Shown piece by piece: positions 23,431-36,157 of a stretch of 64,000 bases of DNA. This DNA comes from Macrolepiota albuminosa. Lineage: Eukaryota; Basidiomycota; Agaricomycetes; Agaricales; Agaricaceae. The translations under genes were made by a program, and so were the position numbers. Within the stretch, counting starts at the first letter, position 1. Every line of letters begins with the position of its first letter. The stretch spans positions 744,001 through 808,000 of the forward strand of contig JAMWFC010000122.1 of assembly GCA_027475525.1 (NCBI GenBank), written 5' to 3'. Under the pieces are notes generated by a model. That model saw only the letters and a list, made by a program, of their open reading frames with translations. It made no database searches and was not told the origin of the DNA.

Positions 23431-25545
23431 CTAACGCTTGCGGTTGTTTGGGAGGAACTTTGAGAGTTTCGCAAGTTTGTGTTCAATGCGACCTCCGTTG
23501 GCCTTCCAGTCAATCTCTCCCTCATGAAGCAACTGATCCAAGAGGGTCGGTAGCCATTTAGGATTCTCCAAAGTCTCCAACGCCAACTTTTTGTCTTCCT
23601 CTGCCATCCGGAGCCGGGACTTTCTCAAGCTATTCATACTGTCATCAATAGCATAAGCTTTAGAGTTGAATTGGGGTTGAGTATACCGTTCGCATAACAT
23701 GCCCTGCATGCCCTGTAAAACGCATGTGATCCCAACATTGGCAAATCGTGCATGCTCAATCAACACGCCTGATTGCATATTCACGGACCTTGCAATGCCA
23801 AAGAAAGGCCGACCTGTCTCATCTCTATATCTGGCATCAAAGTTTCCGTGCAACTCAATAGTCAGCCATTCAGAGTGAAGCGCATGACCTGTGTATCGTA
23901 GTGCCATCCAAAGTATAAGATGGTAAAAAGACTCGATGTCATCAATCCAGGTCGGGATCATTGGCTCTGCATCATTCACCCGCGAAAAACGGATTGGAAG
24001 GAACTGCCAAGTACCCTGAGAGTGATGGTAGACTAAATTCAGTCAAGTAGACAAACACTTTAACTGCTCATACCATGCGCTCAGGCCATGCTTCGTCGGA
24101 ATTTTCACCAGGCAGACCGAGGTCAAGAGAAAGGTCCCAATTGATGAGATAACCCTGAACTGTGCCGTCTTTGTTTCGCTTGAACATAATATCACTGCTG
24201 TTGGTATCACAATGAAGAACTTTGGCCATAGTAGCAGCCTGGCCATGAGCTAAATCCATCATGTTAGAACATCAAATGAGTTGTAAGGAATCTCAGTCGT
24301 ACCTATCAAGGCATCTTGCCTGACAGTGACCATTTCCCCTATGATGTCAAGTTGCTTCAACGTGAATGGTAAGTACTCGAGGACAATGCGGTAGTGACGA
24401 TACGTGCGCAACGCAAGCTCAAGAGGTTTTGCGGACTTGTCAAGCCATAGCTTTGTTTGCGTGGTATGGTACGGATCATTGTCATCGCCAACGTCAGCAC
24501 CACCATATACTTCCAGAATATTCTGGACCTTATGTTCATGAAGCCGTGTATAAATCTCGTGTTCTGGCTTAAGAATAGTGGAGACGACGCGCCAATTGTC
24601 CTTGAGCATGACAACCATATTGTTCTGTAAGCAGTACGCTTTGAAACAGCGCGTCGAGCACCCAATAGGCGAGATAGAATCAGGATGCTGGTCTTTCAGA
24701 ATGATGTATTTCTTGTCGCCAACGGAAATGGTAAGGAGACGAGCTTCCTCGTCGCACTCCAACGAGTCCCAAATGTCCTTCCTTTCCGAAGGAGATAGAT
24801 CAGTGGCAGTTACAGTAGAATCGCGTCCGCGCTCTGCCGGCGTTGCGAGAAAGAATCGATGAAAGAAATCAAAGAGGTAACGATCTTCAAATGAAACCTT
24901 TTCAGTAACAACGACACCACTCCTGTCCCAGCGAAGAAGACGCATGTATGTACGGAAGATGAGAGCCGAGAAGATATGAGTGCGGAACTCTATTGCTTGA
25001 TGACAAGTCGCATAGTTCGTGATCTGACCAAGAGTTTTTGAACCTTCACCACTTGTCGTCAGAAAGTCATTCATGTTGTCATCAAAAGGATCATCAGAGT
25101 CGTTGTACTTGACCTCGAACATAGCCTCAATATTGTTCTCGTTGGTGTAAACCATGATGTCAGGCTTTCCTTGGTCTTCGAACACTTGGACTACGTGGTC
25201 ATCCTTCAACTTGTTGCAAAATTTAAGTTCGGTTGGACACAATTTCGTAAAATAATTAACCTATGTGGAGGTCAACGATGACGGACGATGCAGACAACTA
25301 TGGAAAATACAGACCAAAGGTTCATACATGTCACTTTCAGCTTTTGCGGCCTTCAAGAGTGGCACCAACTCTTCATATGCAATTGTCCCACTGTGCGCCG
25401 CACAATGACCTTGTGACAAGGGTAAGAATGTTCTAAACAGGTCGACCGGAACGGGCCCAACAACCCTCTGCGAAATTTTATCAAGTATGTCTGGCGCGGG
25501 AGACTCCTGAGATATTCTGTTGAAATAGCTAAACGTTTGTGACAT
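23431..25545 (-). CDS. FunK1-type kinase, copy 2 (probable pseudokinase)
   Basis: Predicted join on the minus strand: 25545-25315, 25260-24303, 24249-24074, 24015-23431 (649 residues). Exon 2 (958 nt) and exon 3 (176 nt) have exactly the same lengths as in copies 1 and 3. Exon 1 is shorter and divergent. The first donor is GTCTGT, weaker than the GTATGC of its paralogues. The kinase core has lost key residues: HRDISNGN is HCDTNSSD (Arg to Cys and the metal-binding Asn to Asp) and IDWDLS is INWDLS (metal-binding Asp to Asn). GTWQFLP and the N-terminal PDIMVY/FEVKYND are kept. The frame is fully open, so it looks like an expressed but catalytically dead paralogue, or a recent loss of function. 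Confidence 0.82.
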
Positions 25546-25552
25546 GATAGGT

Positions 25553-25706
25553 TAACACAAATCCATACAGCGAGGCTCCATCAGAATCCTGAGATGGAAA
25601 TTGCCCGGTCGATTCTAAATGGCATTGCATAACACAAATCCATACAGCGAGGCTCCATCAGAATCCTGAGATGGAAATTGCCCGGTCGATTCTAAATGGC
25701 ATTGCA
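25553..25706. repeat. 77-bp perfect tandem duplication
   Basis: Copies 25553-25629 and 25630-25706 are identical, upstream of kinase copy 2. Confidence 0.92.
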
Positions 25707-26218
25707 TAGTAAGTCGAAAAAAAGTATCTCGAACCACGGGTGGGGGTACGATAAACAAAGGTCTCAGAGATATTATCTTGACAGATGTATATCCTTGAAG
25801 AGGGTCCATCGGCGGAGTTTGATCGAGATCCTTGGCCTCATGCTCTGCCCTTGATGTGCAAGACAAACGATTCAAAAACAAACTACAAAGGGACGAGGAC
25901 CTACATTGTTGTCAGCCTCATTGCGTTGTGGGAGATAAAATTCATCAATTTGAGTTTCCTCTCGCCCTTCCATACCTAGAGCCGTGGCCAGAGTGTACCA
26001 GTACACTATTGCAAACGTATCAACTACATTCAATGAAGGTCGCTAACACAAGAAATGATCATGAATTGGTCGAAGGGATTAACGGCAGCGTGGTGTAACG
26101 TTTTGCCTAAAATGGAACACGTCGGAATTGCACTCGACGCTACCTGTCCCATTAGAACAAACATGTTTTGATGAAGCTGTTGCGAAGTTTGATATCATTT
26201 CAGATCAAGAGGTCTGGT
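25707..26218. other. Spacer between kinase copies 2 and 3
   Basis: No recognisable gene. From 26219 on, the sequence repeats the 3' flank of kinase copy 1 (GATTTCAATGAAAGTACACG also at 20588), so the duplicated block begins there. Confidence 0.6.
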
Positions 26219-26389
26219 GATTTCAATGAAAGTACACGTCAATATGGGGATGGTCATTGAAGTAACACATTAGCTTCAACTATTGAATTCCGAATCTATT
26301 CCATATGATGTATACAAAATAAAATTGTGGTGGGCGTACTACTGTCAAATAGCATGGTATGATAGGTATATTAGGTATGTGCACCTCGA

Positions 26390-28733
26390 TCAATTAGGAC
26401 CAGACCGGTTGTCCTGTGGAGTTAATTGACCACTCTTGCGAGATGCTTTCCTGGACCCTTCGGAGTTCAGACGACTTTGCGTCTTACGCTTGCGGATGCT
26501 TGGGACGAACTTGGAGACTTTCACAAGTTCGTGTTTGACACAACCTTCGTTGGCCTTCCAGTCAATCCGTCTCATATAAAGCAGCTTATTCAAGAGGGTC
26601 GGCAGCCAGTAAGGAGTATCCAAAGTCTTCAACGCCGACTTCTTCTTTTCCTCTGCTGTGCGGAGTCCAGACTTTGTCGTGCTGTCATCGTCATCGTCAT
26701 CGTCATCAACGGTATAAGCTAAAGAGGAGAATTGGGGTTGAGTATACCGCTCGCACAACACTTGCCGCATGCTTTCTAAAACAGATACGATCCCGGCGTT
26801 GGCAAATCGTGCGCTCTCGATCAAGTGGCCCGATTTCATATTCGAGGATCTCGCAGTGCGGATCTGAAGCTGACCTGTCTTGGGATTGAAATACTTGGAA
26901 TCAAAGTTCTCGTGTATTGTTTCGGTCAGGGTCACAGAGTCAAGCTCATGAGATGTGTATCGCAGCGCCATCCAGAAGATGAGATGGTAGAAAGATTCTA
27001 CGTCATCAATTCGATTCTGGATCACTGGCGCTCCATCGTGCGGAAACAAACGGATGGCAAGGAACTGCCAGGTACCCTGAGAATGACAGGAGATTGAGTT
27101 CAGTACAAACAATAATCAGTTTATCCGTTCTTACCGTACGCTCCGGCTGTGCTTCCCCGGATTTCTTATCAGCCAGCTCCAGGTCGAGGGAAAGGTCCCA
27201 ATCGATAAGATATCCTTGGATCGTTCCATCCGTCTTCCGCTTGAACATGATATTTCCGTTGCTGATATCACGATGAAGAACTTTGGCCTTGGTAGCAGCA
27301 TCGCCATGAGCTATATATGATTGATATAATGCTAAATCAAGAACTCGTCAAGAATCACATACCTATCGAAGCGTCTCGTATGATACTAATCATCTCATGT
27401 ACGTTTTCAAATTCCTCCAGTGTCAAGGGCAGGTACTCGAGGGCGATCCGATAGTGACGATGTGTACGCAAAGTTATCTCGAAAGGTTTCGGTAGTTTGT
27501 CATTGAATATCTTCGTTTGCGTAACGTGGTGGTCCTCATTGCCAATGTCAGCTCCATGATATGCCTCCGGAACATTTTGGACTTTGTTCTTATGAAGCGT
27601 TTCATAAATCTCGTGTTCGGGCTTGAGAATAGGAGAGTAGACGCGCCAACTTTCTTTGAGCAAGACGACCTTTTTGTCCTGTAAGCAGTACGCTTTGAAA
27701 CACCGCGTCGAGCGCCCAATAGGGGAGGTAGAGCCAGGAGGCTGGTCTTTAAGAATGACGTAGTTCTTGTCGCCAACGGAAATGTCAAGGAGGTTAGCTT
27801 TCTTATCGCACCCCAGCGAGTGTTGAATATCCGTCTTCTGAGAAGGAGATAGAGTAGCGTCGACCACAGTAGGGTCACGTCCACGCTCCGCCGTCGTTGC
27901 AGAAGTGAATCGGCGAAAGAAGTCAAAGAGGTGTGGGTCGTTGAAGAGAACCTTTCTAGTGACGACAACACCACTTCTGTCCCAACGAAGAAGGCGCAAG
28001 TACGTGCGGAAGATGAGAGCCGAGAACGCATGAGTTCGGAACTCCATTGCCTGGTGACACGTCGCATAGCTTGTTATTTGACCAAGAGTCTTCTTGCCAT
28101 CAATACTTTCCCTCTCGAAACCGTCGACAAGATCGTCAAAAGGATCGTAGTCGTCATTGTATTTGACTTCGAACATAGCCTCGATGGTAGCATTATCGTT
28201 GCCGTGATATACGACGATGTCGGGTTTGATATCTACACCTTCGAATACTTTCAATACGTTATCATGCTTGTCGCAGAAGTTGATGTTCTCTGATGGTCGC
28301 AGTTTATTCAGATACTTAACCTAGACGATATTAGCGATGTAATAATGTTTCCACGATATGAACCGCATACCAGATGTTCATACATGTGCCCTTCCTTTTT
28401 CGCACGTCCCAACGCCCGCTCAAGTGCTTTATAAGCTGTCATCCCGTCGCGTTCGTTGCTTGTACTTTGTACAGATGGCAAGAATTCGTTGAAAAGATGG
28501 ATATCAACAGGTCCAACAACTCGTCCTACTATTTCAGCATGAAAACCTGCCAACCGAGACTCGTATTTTTCAGGAATTGCATTCAGTTCGCTAGACACTG
28601 CCCTGTGGTTTTTGATTGGTGTAGAACCAATCTTCGGCCCACCATCCTCCGGTCGTGGAGGAGTGACAGGTCTAGTTGAACCTACTGGGTTGTCCTCAAA
28701 CGACTGCTGCTCGCCAGATTCCATGGACTGCAC
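26390..28733 (-). CDS. FunK1-type kinase, copy 3
   Basis: Predicted join on the minus strand: 28733-28371, 28320-27363, 27310-27135, 27076-26390 (727 residues), with introns at the same places as copy 1. The N-terminal region has PDIVVY and FEVKYND. The kinase motifs HRDISNGN, IDWDLS and GTWQFLA are intact. It is nearly identical to copy 1 in exons 2-4. The differences are bunched (for example DSVTLTETIHE against TSVILTETLHE, and KSGHLIESARF against DSSVLIRKARF), which suggests past gene conversion among copies. The start MQSMESGEQQ has two nearby Met codons. Catalytically competent as read; substrates unknown. Confidence 0.86.
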
Positions 28734-28858
28734 AATGAGAATGGCTTAGAACTAAGGGTGGATGGATAAAGTCAAGTTTAACGAAGGTCAATATATATAC
28801 CACGAAAACAAGGCCTCGTGGTGGCGGCAACCCGTGAATTGAATAAACTTATGTAATA

Positions 28859-29641
28859 CTATTGTTTGTGAAACCAGGGAATTGTTATTTTGGTTCGTCC
28901 AATGCCCTTCAAAACAAGGGACACATTATCCTCGTGGTCCAGATGAGATTGACTGATAGGAGTTAGCTGGTACAATAGTATCCGCAGTTGCTCCCCTCCA
29001 CTGGCGCCACTCCGTCGTTTGGTGGTTGGACCTACATGGCGTTCCTGTGGCCTTGTTCCAACTTCTTCTGGTGTACATGTGCCCAGTTCGCAATCCACCT
29101 CAGCTGACAATGACAGATCTCTCGAACCAGTAATTCTTCCTCCGTGTATTCCACATTTTTCTGATTGCCAACAAATCGATAAAACGTCAAGTCGGCCTCG
29201 CGGCCATCGTGCGGCTTCAGCCTGGCCCACAATGCATGACTCGGTGACTTGTTTTCCACGAATGCTACAACTGGACAAGTTGAGTCTGATGATTCACCAT
29301 CTCAGCGACACGAGGTTAGGTCCAGCCTATGGCACAAAAGACTTCCTTTGGTTCTGGATCGTGAGTGGCCATTGTTGTTCCTGCAATGCAGATACACGTG
29401 TTTTGAACCCTGAGATGACTCACGAACATTGGGGTAGCAGGTCAGAAGTATTCAAGACCAGAATGTCCACTGTGTTCATCAAAACGTTTGTGATGCAAGT
29501 CGTCGAATCCCAGCTTTTTACACTGCTCGGTACTTTAAATTCAATGATGAATGCTGGTTTTCCCCTTCCGCGTAACAAAAAGAGATCCGATTGCGCTGCG
29601 TATTTGAGCCTGTCTAATCTATGTTTCTTGACGGGTGACAA
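28859..29641 (-). pseudogene. Fragmented hypothetical gene with an ExK motif
   Basis: Two minus-strand open pieces. 29641-29420 reads SDLFLLRGRGKPAFIIEFK, an Asp followed by E-F-K reminiscent of the PD...ExK pattern in the FunK1 N-termini. 29259-29032 contains ADLTFYRFVGNQKNVEYTEE. No clean splice model joins them, so this is probably a decayed gene. The nuclease-like reading is only suggestive. Confidence 0.3.
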
Positions 29642-29649
29642 TTATTGAC

Positions 29650-30540
29650 CTTGAAGAGGCCTTTAGAAGCCGTGAGACTCGCGTGACGATGGACGGACGA
29701 AGTTGGGGGGTCGTAAGAAGCGAGAATTAGTGGGTATCAAATCACGCAGGCAGATATTCACTTGGAGTGAGGTGTTTGCGGTTTGTTCTTTTTCTAAATG
29801 CCTGCTTGCGCGATAAACTTGGCTGGGACTTACGCTGTGCTGTATACCATTATCAAGAGATCAAGCTAGAGGGGCACGAACAGACTGTGTCTGCACTAAT
29901 CCGGTTTATAAATGAAGTTGACCCAAATGCCAATCGAGTAGAAGCTTTTGTGACGATAATGTGAAATACGATCTGATAATTCTGCAACGTCTCGAATGGC
30001 CCGACATGGTTGATCAAGACTTGTCTGGTGACTGGTGTGTCAAGAACCTCTTCAATTCACCAAGTCCATTCTGGTAACCCACTCTCCCAGACATAGATGC
30101 CTGTGCCAATGTAGCGAGGGAGGGGTAGGTGGGTAATGCTGACCAGTCACAGTAAGTAATGCATTAACTGGGGAGGGAAGGAGTAATGCAACACAATAAT
30201 CCATTAGCTGTTGAGATCAAGTGCATAAGGACACCGCGAGTGATTAAAAAGTACAAAGCACACTCTTGGGCCAACATCAGGGCCGTCTCTTTGTCCAGCC
30301 AGACAAAGAGACAATGGACTCGATACGAGTTATATACCACACATAGATATTGAACACCCTCAGTCATTTATACGGAGCACATAGATTAATAACATACGGA
30401 CAAATACTTACCTAGGTCATAGATTATACTTAACCATATTCTGATCTAGGTACAGAAATACAGTCATTTATATGGAAGACTGAGGATTATAGTTAAACGT
30501 ATTCTAAACTAGGTGTAACCCTTCAACAGGTTATGGGCCA
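29650..30540. other. Intergenic, nothing recognised
   Basis: Only short unsupported open frames; AT-rich in places. Two related lines (GGTCATAGATTATACTTAACC and GATTATAGTTAAACGTATTC, near 30415-30510) form a weak direct repeat. Confidence 0.5.
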
Positions 30541-30544
30541 TTAC

Positions 30545-30857
30545 TTTCTCTGAACAAAGCGTTACAAACTTGGAGAGTTCCACAAGTACATGATTTTACC
30601 CCTCCCTCATTGGTCTTCCAGTCGATCTGGCTCTTTTGAAGCAGCTTATTAAAGAGGGTTGGCAGCCAGTAAGGATCCTCTAAAGTCTTCAACCCCAACT
30701 TCTTGTGTCCCTCTGCCGCTTGGAGTTCAGATTCGCCATGTCATTGTCACTGTCATAATTTAAAAATAGAAACTGTTCTGCAGGATTAGTATACCGCTCG
30801 CATAACATACGCCGCATGCCCTGTAAAACGCGTGTGATCCCGGCATTGGCAAATCCT
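30545..30857 (-). pseudogene. FunK1 kinase fragment (C-terminal exon)
   Basis: The minus strand reads FANAGITRVLQGMRRMLCERYT and, after a break, the PYWLPTLF-like end seen in the complete copies. Only the last ~300 nt of exon 4 remain, with indels, and homology stops abruptly at about 30857. It is a fourth, truncated member of the array. Confidence 0.75.
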
Positions 30858-30859
30858 CT

Positions 30860-32083
30860 CCACACTCCTCCAGAAAGGTCAACAGGACTTTGCATGCGTA
30901 TATTATTAGGGCTCGTACATGGATGTGGAGTGGACATTAACCGTTTTCAGAGATATACAAATATAAATATTGATCTGCACGTGCTACATGTGACCTCGAT
31001 GGGTCAATTTCGCAATTCGTCGTCTGCCGTCGTCGTGGCCTGCAGTCCCCTCGCCTGCTAACGGTTTGCTGGGCTCGACGCAATCTATGCCCAGCTACTC
31101 GCCGGAGAACTGGGACGGCAGTCGATCTGCGCAGGACTCATCATGGTCACAACAAACAAATGGCCGACACTTCACGCCGATGCCGGTCGGTGGCCAACAC
31201 GGAAATGGCAAGGACGGTGCTTCACGAATGGAACTGGATGCGTCAAAGGAAAAGTTGGTTGTCGAACACGTGGATAATCGAGATGAGTTGATAATAAATG
31301 TACGTAGATGCTTATGAATGGGCGCTTATCAAAGACGTTTGACATGCTTTATATAGCCTGTTGAAGGAACTCAAATTTCATCAATCTTTTCACCGACGTC
31401 TGGATATCAAAACGTCCGATTCGCCCAGGCGACGAACGCATCAATAACTTCGGAGAACGGCGGACCCGCTGAAGTTGGTTTTGAACTGAACCCACCAATG
31501 CGCTATACTTTTGACGCAAGAGTAGGAGACCTTCATCAGGTATGGAAACTGAATCCAGCATCTTGTTGGTGTGCTCATGGCCTGAATTTGTCTAGCGTAT
31601 ACCACAGCAACAACCTCAAATTTTACGAGTAAAGTTGCGCCGTTGTTTCAAATTTGGTCAAAGTCCTAACGGGGTCCACTTCCTTCTTATCCATAGCCTG
31701 TCACAGACACTCAAATTCTGCCAGTGGCTCAAGTGATCATATTCAACTCCTCTCAGATCGTTAGACCTGACTGATTTGACAGATACTTTCTTCAAGTCAT
31801 TTAAACCACGATAAACCAATGATAGACACGAGCCAATCAGGGTATCTATTTGAGAAACCCCTAGTTGGCCCTCCCATAGAATCCGGGATGGATGTTGGTA
31901 GATCAGCGGAACTGCACGACATAACAAAGATATTCGACGACGACATTGATGTGACCGTTTTTGATGACCGCACTCAAGGGTTCGTACAGGCAGCTGAGGA
32001 GTATCTTCCAACAGCATTCGTAAGGGCCAACCTCTTACTTCGTCCTCAATCACTAATCACGGGCCCAGGAAACACATTTTTCA
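30860..32083. other. Intergenic, no gene recognised
   Basis: Several short open frames on both strands (for example + 31819-32172) lack recognisable motifs or splice support. Part of it should be the promoter and 5' leader of the zinc-finger gene. Confidence 0.45.
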
Positions 32084-35000
32084 TTGGCACACGCTGCGGA
32101 CTCTCCCGCATCATTCGACATTCCAACAGACATATTCCACACTCCATCCCGATCAGCCAGCGAATCGCATGACAACGTTTTTGCACCTAGCCCCTTGCCT
32201 TCCCCAGCCCCAGTTCTCCGTCGTGTCGTCATGTCCCACATCGCTGTGCCGCCTTTCCCTCAGGGCACAAATTCGAAAAAATACAGAGACATACCGCGTC
32301 ACAAAAAATTTCGCCCCGTCCGACCTGATGTCCAGACCCATATGAGCATGGGCGAGGCTTTGCAGGCGGCCATGAACAACAATGGTGCCATATACACCGT
32401 CTCGTCGCAGAAACGGAGAATTGCCGAGACCAGAGCTGATTCGGTGAATTCATCAAGGCCGCCGACTAGAGTGGTCAAAAATAAACAGGAGGCTGGGGTA
32501 ACTAAAGAGAAGGAGAGGAAAAGGGAGCGAGAGGAGCGCCGACTAGAGTGGTCAAAAATAAACAGGAGGCTGGGGTAACTAAAGAGAAGGAGAGGAAAAG
32601 GGAGCGAGAGGAGGGGGAGATTGTGCCGTATCATATGGATGTCAGTGAAAATCGAGCGATCAGTGTCGTTACATCATCTTCGAGCTTCATTTCCACTCGC
32701 CGACCCTCCCATCGCTTCCAACGACGCGAATATGGGTATACGACGTACGAACCAGAATTGGATATCGTTCACCTCACGATATGCGGCATTCCGCGCGACA
32801 AGCATGACATCGTATCCACCAACACGCGTTTTCTGCGCGAGGCTAAGCGTATACCTACGAATACCAAGACACATTGGAATAGTTATTCCACTAAAGCAGA
32901 TGCGGATGACTATGGGTATGCACAGAAATGGTCCTCTAGGTGTGAATCGCTTGAGGGGATAGAGGAGACGTTGTCTACGGGCGAATTTTTGCTGGCTATG
33001 GATGATAGTGATGCAGAAGGGTCGGAAGAAGAGGAAGTGGTGGTGCAGCGGGAAGAAGACGAGGAGGACGAAATCATGTTTATTGGAAGGAGTGGCCCAT
33101 CTCAACCTCAATTGCCGGAGAAGATATGGTCGAAAGCGCCTGGGAACACATCTGTTCTCAATTGTACAATTCGCGCTGGGACGCCGTCGGTTGATGACGA
33201 TGAGGTGGAGATTATAGAGGTGTCGTTTTTGCCGAAACAGAAGAAGCCTCAGGCAAAACCGAAGGTGACATCAAGGACGGGTAATAGCATGCCGTCGTTG
33301 GGCAAAGTCGGGTCCCAGGGCGTTGTGCGTAGGTCACTTGCGAAACCTGGCGAAGGAGGAAAACGAAACTTGCCACCTAGTGTACCTCATCCGACTAGAT
33401 CAAGGGCGATACCGCGAGAAAACCCACGTATCCAAGCACAACGGGTCCGAAAACGCCTCCGCGCAGATGACGACGAAGAGCGGCACTGGCCTTCGGCCAA
33501 AGCTCTAGGAAAACGTCGAGCTACGAGTCCTGGTTCTCGAGATCGAGAGACAAAGGATGTTCAACGCGTCCCACCTCCGCCCTCTCCTTCCCTATCGAAA
33601 CTTCACTCCGAACCAACTCAAAAGATCAAGACGCCAAAGACACAGAAGTCCTCGTCAAAGCCTTCGGAACTGCTTGAAATGGCCAATATGATCAGCACTA
33701 CTATGAAAAGTCACCCTCCGCCTCCACAGCTCTTCTCGGATCGACTTGCGTCACCTCTTCCTTTCTTCCCGCCTGATCACTTTGCATCTACACCTCATTC
33801 AACTGACACGACTGCGGAAGCCTTGTACACGGATAACTCATTGATGCCACCAATGAGTCAACCAAATTCTATGTTTGACTCAACAGCCATTATGGACTTG
33901 TCCTCGGACTTCTTGGAACCGCACGCTTTAGCCTCGCCCTTTATATCCCATGCCATTGCGATTGGGGGTGATGAACCCTTCTTAGCGGGCGATCCCTACG
34001 CGCACTTGCCGAGTCCTGCCGATCATTACAGGTTCTCGTCACCCGAGAATCAAGTGAACTTAAACGGACATGGGACTGGTTCGTTGACATGGAGTCCAGG
34101 GAATGGGACGATTGATCCATCATTACTTGGAGGACACCTGCCAGAGAAAGAGGAACACTCCGCACCGTCACCTCTCTCTCCGGTTGCTTCGTCTGTGCAC
34201 CTTGAGTTGGTCGCGTACGATTCGGACACACCTTCCGCATTAGAATCCCCGTCCTCACAGTCAACTCAATCTCGGCAGGCTTCCACACCCCGAAGGACGC
34301 CATCCCCAACAACATATTCGCCACTTGATCCTTTGTCTCATATGATCTATTCGTCTCCAGAGCCGCGGTCGGCTCACCTCACCTCGGACAAATCGCGTAC
34401 CTCTGTCCACCGTGGGAACGTTACTCCCTCAGCAAATCCGAGTACGTCTGACAGAGCTACAAGGTTTGCGCGCGCGTCGAAACGGCCTCAGTTGCCTAAT
34501 GGAATGATTCCGACTGCGGACGTGTATTTGGAAGGGGACTCAGATGAAGAATGGTCGCCTACGGCTGGTGAGAGGCCCAGGAAGAAGACCCCAGCGAGAC
34601 GAGTGGTCAGGCCTCGTGATTACGCTGCAGACGACTCTATATCGACATCTGAGTATGAGGAAGGGTCACCATCTAGATCGAAAGCCGTTGTTCTGCAAAC
34701 ACCACCAGTTTCCACTGTGTCAAAGCCAAAACAATCGACATCGCGACCGCCTAAGGTGGATTGGCCGCGAGACCCGCAGGAGGAATATTGCCATCAATGC
34801 CGCACAAAGACTTTTCGTCAAAAATATGTATGTCCGTGCACAAAAAAATATTGTATTCGCTGTCTAAGTTTAAGGTATGATATCAGTCTCTCTCCAGTAC
34901 TAACAGGATTTAAAATAGCTGTCAGATATTGCGGCGAATTAACGTATACCTTTCCGTGTTCCAATTTCAGATGCCCATATTGTCAGGGAATGTGTAACTG

Positions 35001-35811
35001 TGATATTTGTACTAGGAAGCGAGGCGAGGAGTATATCTCTTTGCGGAAATACAAAGCCAAGAAAATATCTCCCAAAACTCCCGTAACACGCGTTGCTGAA
35101 GAGAAACGCGCTGCAGACTCGGTTGTACCTCCGGTTACTCGCCACCGACTAGGCGGCAAAAAAAATCTATCCCCTTCTACAGTAACAGGACCAGTTCAAT
35201 ATTGGGCGACTATATATGGAATGGACGGAGAGCGGATTGGAAATGCCTTTGTTGGTAATGATAGTGAAGGTCTTGTACTCCCGCATTTTCTTGGAAGTGA
35301 ACCGTTACGGCAACCTCAATCACAGCATCGTATATTTGTAGGAGAGATTCAGGATTCGTGGGGGCTCGGTGAAAGGTACTCGGTCAAGGATTTGAACCCA
35401 GTTCCTTGGTATGAGAGGAAAATTGGTCAGAACAAACGTATATATGTTGGAGCGAAGGCCCCATTATCCTGGTTATCCTGCAAGAAACCAAAACCTTCGT
35501 TTCGTCAACACAAGGAACCGCTATTATTTGATAATAAATTATCGTCGCCACTATCGTCCATGAACGAGAGCGAAGACGGGGAAAGCGTAAACGAGTCAGG
35601 AATCGGTGAAGGCGAGTTGCATCAAGGACATGGGCCATTTGATGTCGAGGCTGATTTTGAGATGGCTGTACAGGAGGACGTTGATGGTTTCGTTGTCAAG
35701 GGCCCCGGCGCTGGATTTTCTACAGATAGTCTCGGTGATTCTGACGTCGTGAGGGCTATTTCGCTGGGGTTAATTGCGTGCGGTATGACGGTCCAGATCT
35801 CGAGTTGTTGA
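32084..35811 (+). CDS. 4CXXC_R1 zinc-finger (CDCA7-like) nuclear protein
   Basis: Model: 32084-34874 and 34926-35811, with one copy of the 77-bp duplication (32460-32613) left out. This gives 1199 residues and a consistent phase. Most of the protein is disordered, Ser/Pro-rich with acidic runs. The C-terminal third has the cysteine-rich domain: CHQCRTKT, CPCTKKYCIRCL, then across the intron RYCGELTY, CPYCQGMCNCDIC. This spacing is that of the zf-4CXXC_R1 domain of CDCA7-type proteins, which in animals bind DNA and work with HELLS-class remodellers; the role here is inferred. A following conserved region contains QYWATIYGMDGERIG. MSHIAVPPFPQ (32231) is an alternative start. A truncated copy of its 5' part lies at 20274. 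Confidence 0.85.
32460..32613. repeat. 77-bp perfect tandem duplication
   Basis: Copies 32460-32536 and 32537-32613. It breaks the zinc-finger gene; removing one copy restores one open frame from 32084 to the intron at 34875. Confidence 0.93.
34875..34925 (+). other. Intron inside the 4CXXC_R1 domain
   Basis: GTATGA...GTCAG with an ACTAAC branch point. Splicing at 34925 joins CIRCLSLR to YCGELTY in the correct phase. An earlier AG (after AAATAG) would give the wrong frame. Confidence 0.75.
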
Positions 35812-36157
35812 TCTCATTGATTTGCCATATCCACTACATTCAGGATTTCATCCGTGAACACGTTAATATAATAGGTTCCTCTGAATTTCACTCTTGGCTG
35901 ACACATTGGCGTACTATATAGGTGTACTTGTCTCCGCAACGTCGTGTACCATAATATCCTTAGGCTTTACCGGACTGAGAATGAAATACTTCATTTAGAT
36001 GAATTCAAGTACTTCCAGTCAAGACGTCCACATGCGCAAGGCGGCCCGAGACAACCGAAATCAATCTTTTTCTCATCCATCCAACACCGTGGCACATTTA
36101 CGCCATTTTTTTTTTATCTTGCAAGCATTTACCCCTCTCACCACTCACACTCACACT

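Noticed and set aside
34944..34970. Second intron in the 4CXXC_R1 domain
   Set aside because: GT...AG of only 27 nt and in frame; unspliced sequence gives the expected domain spacing.
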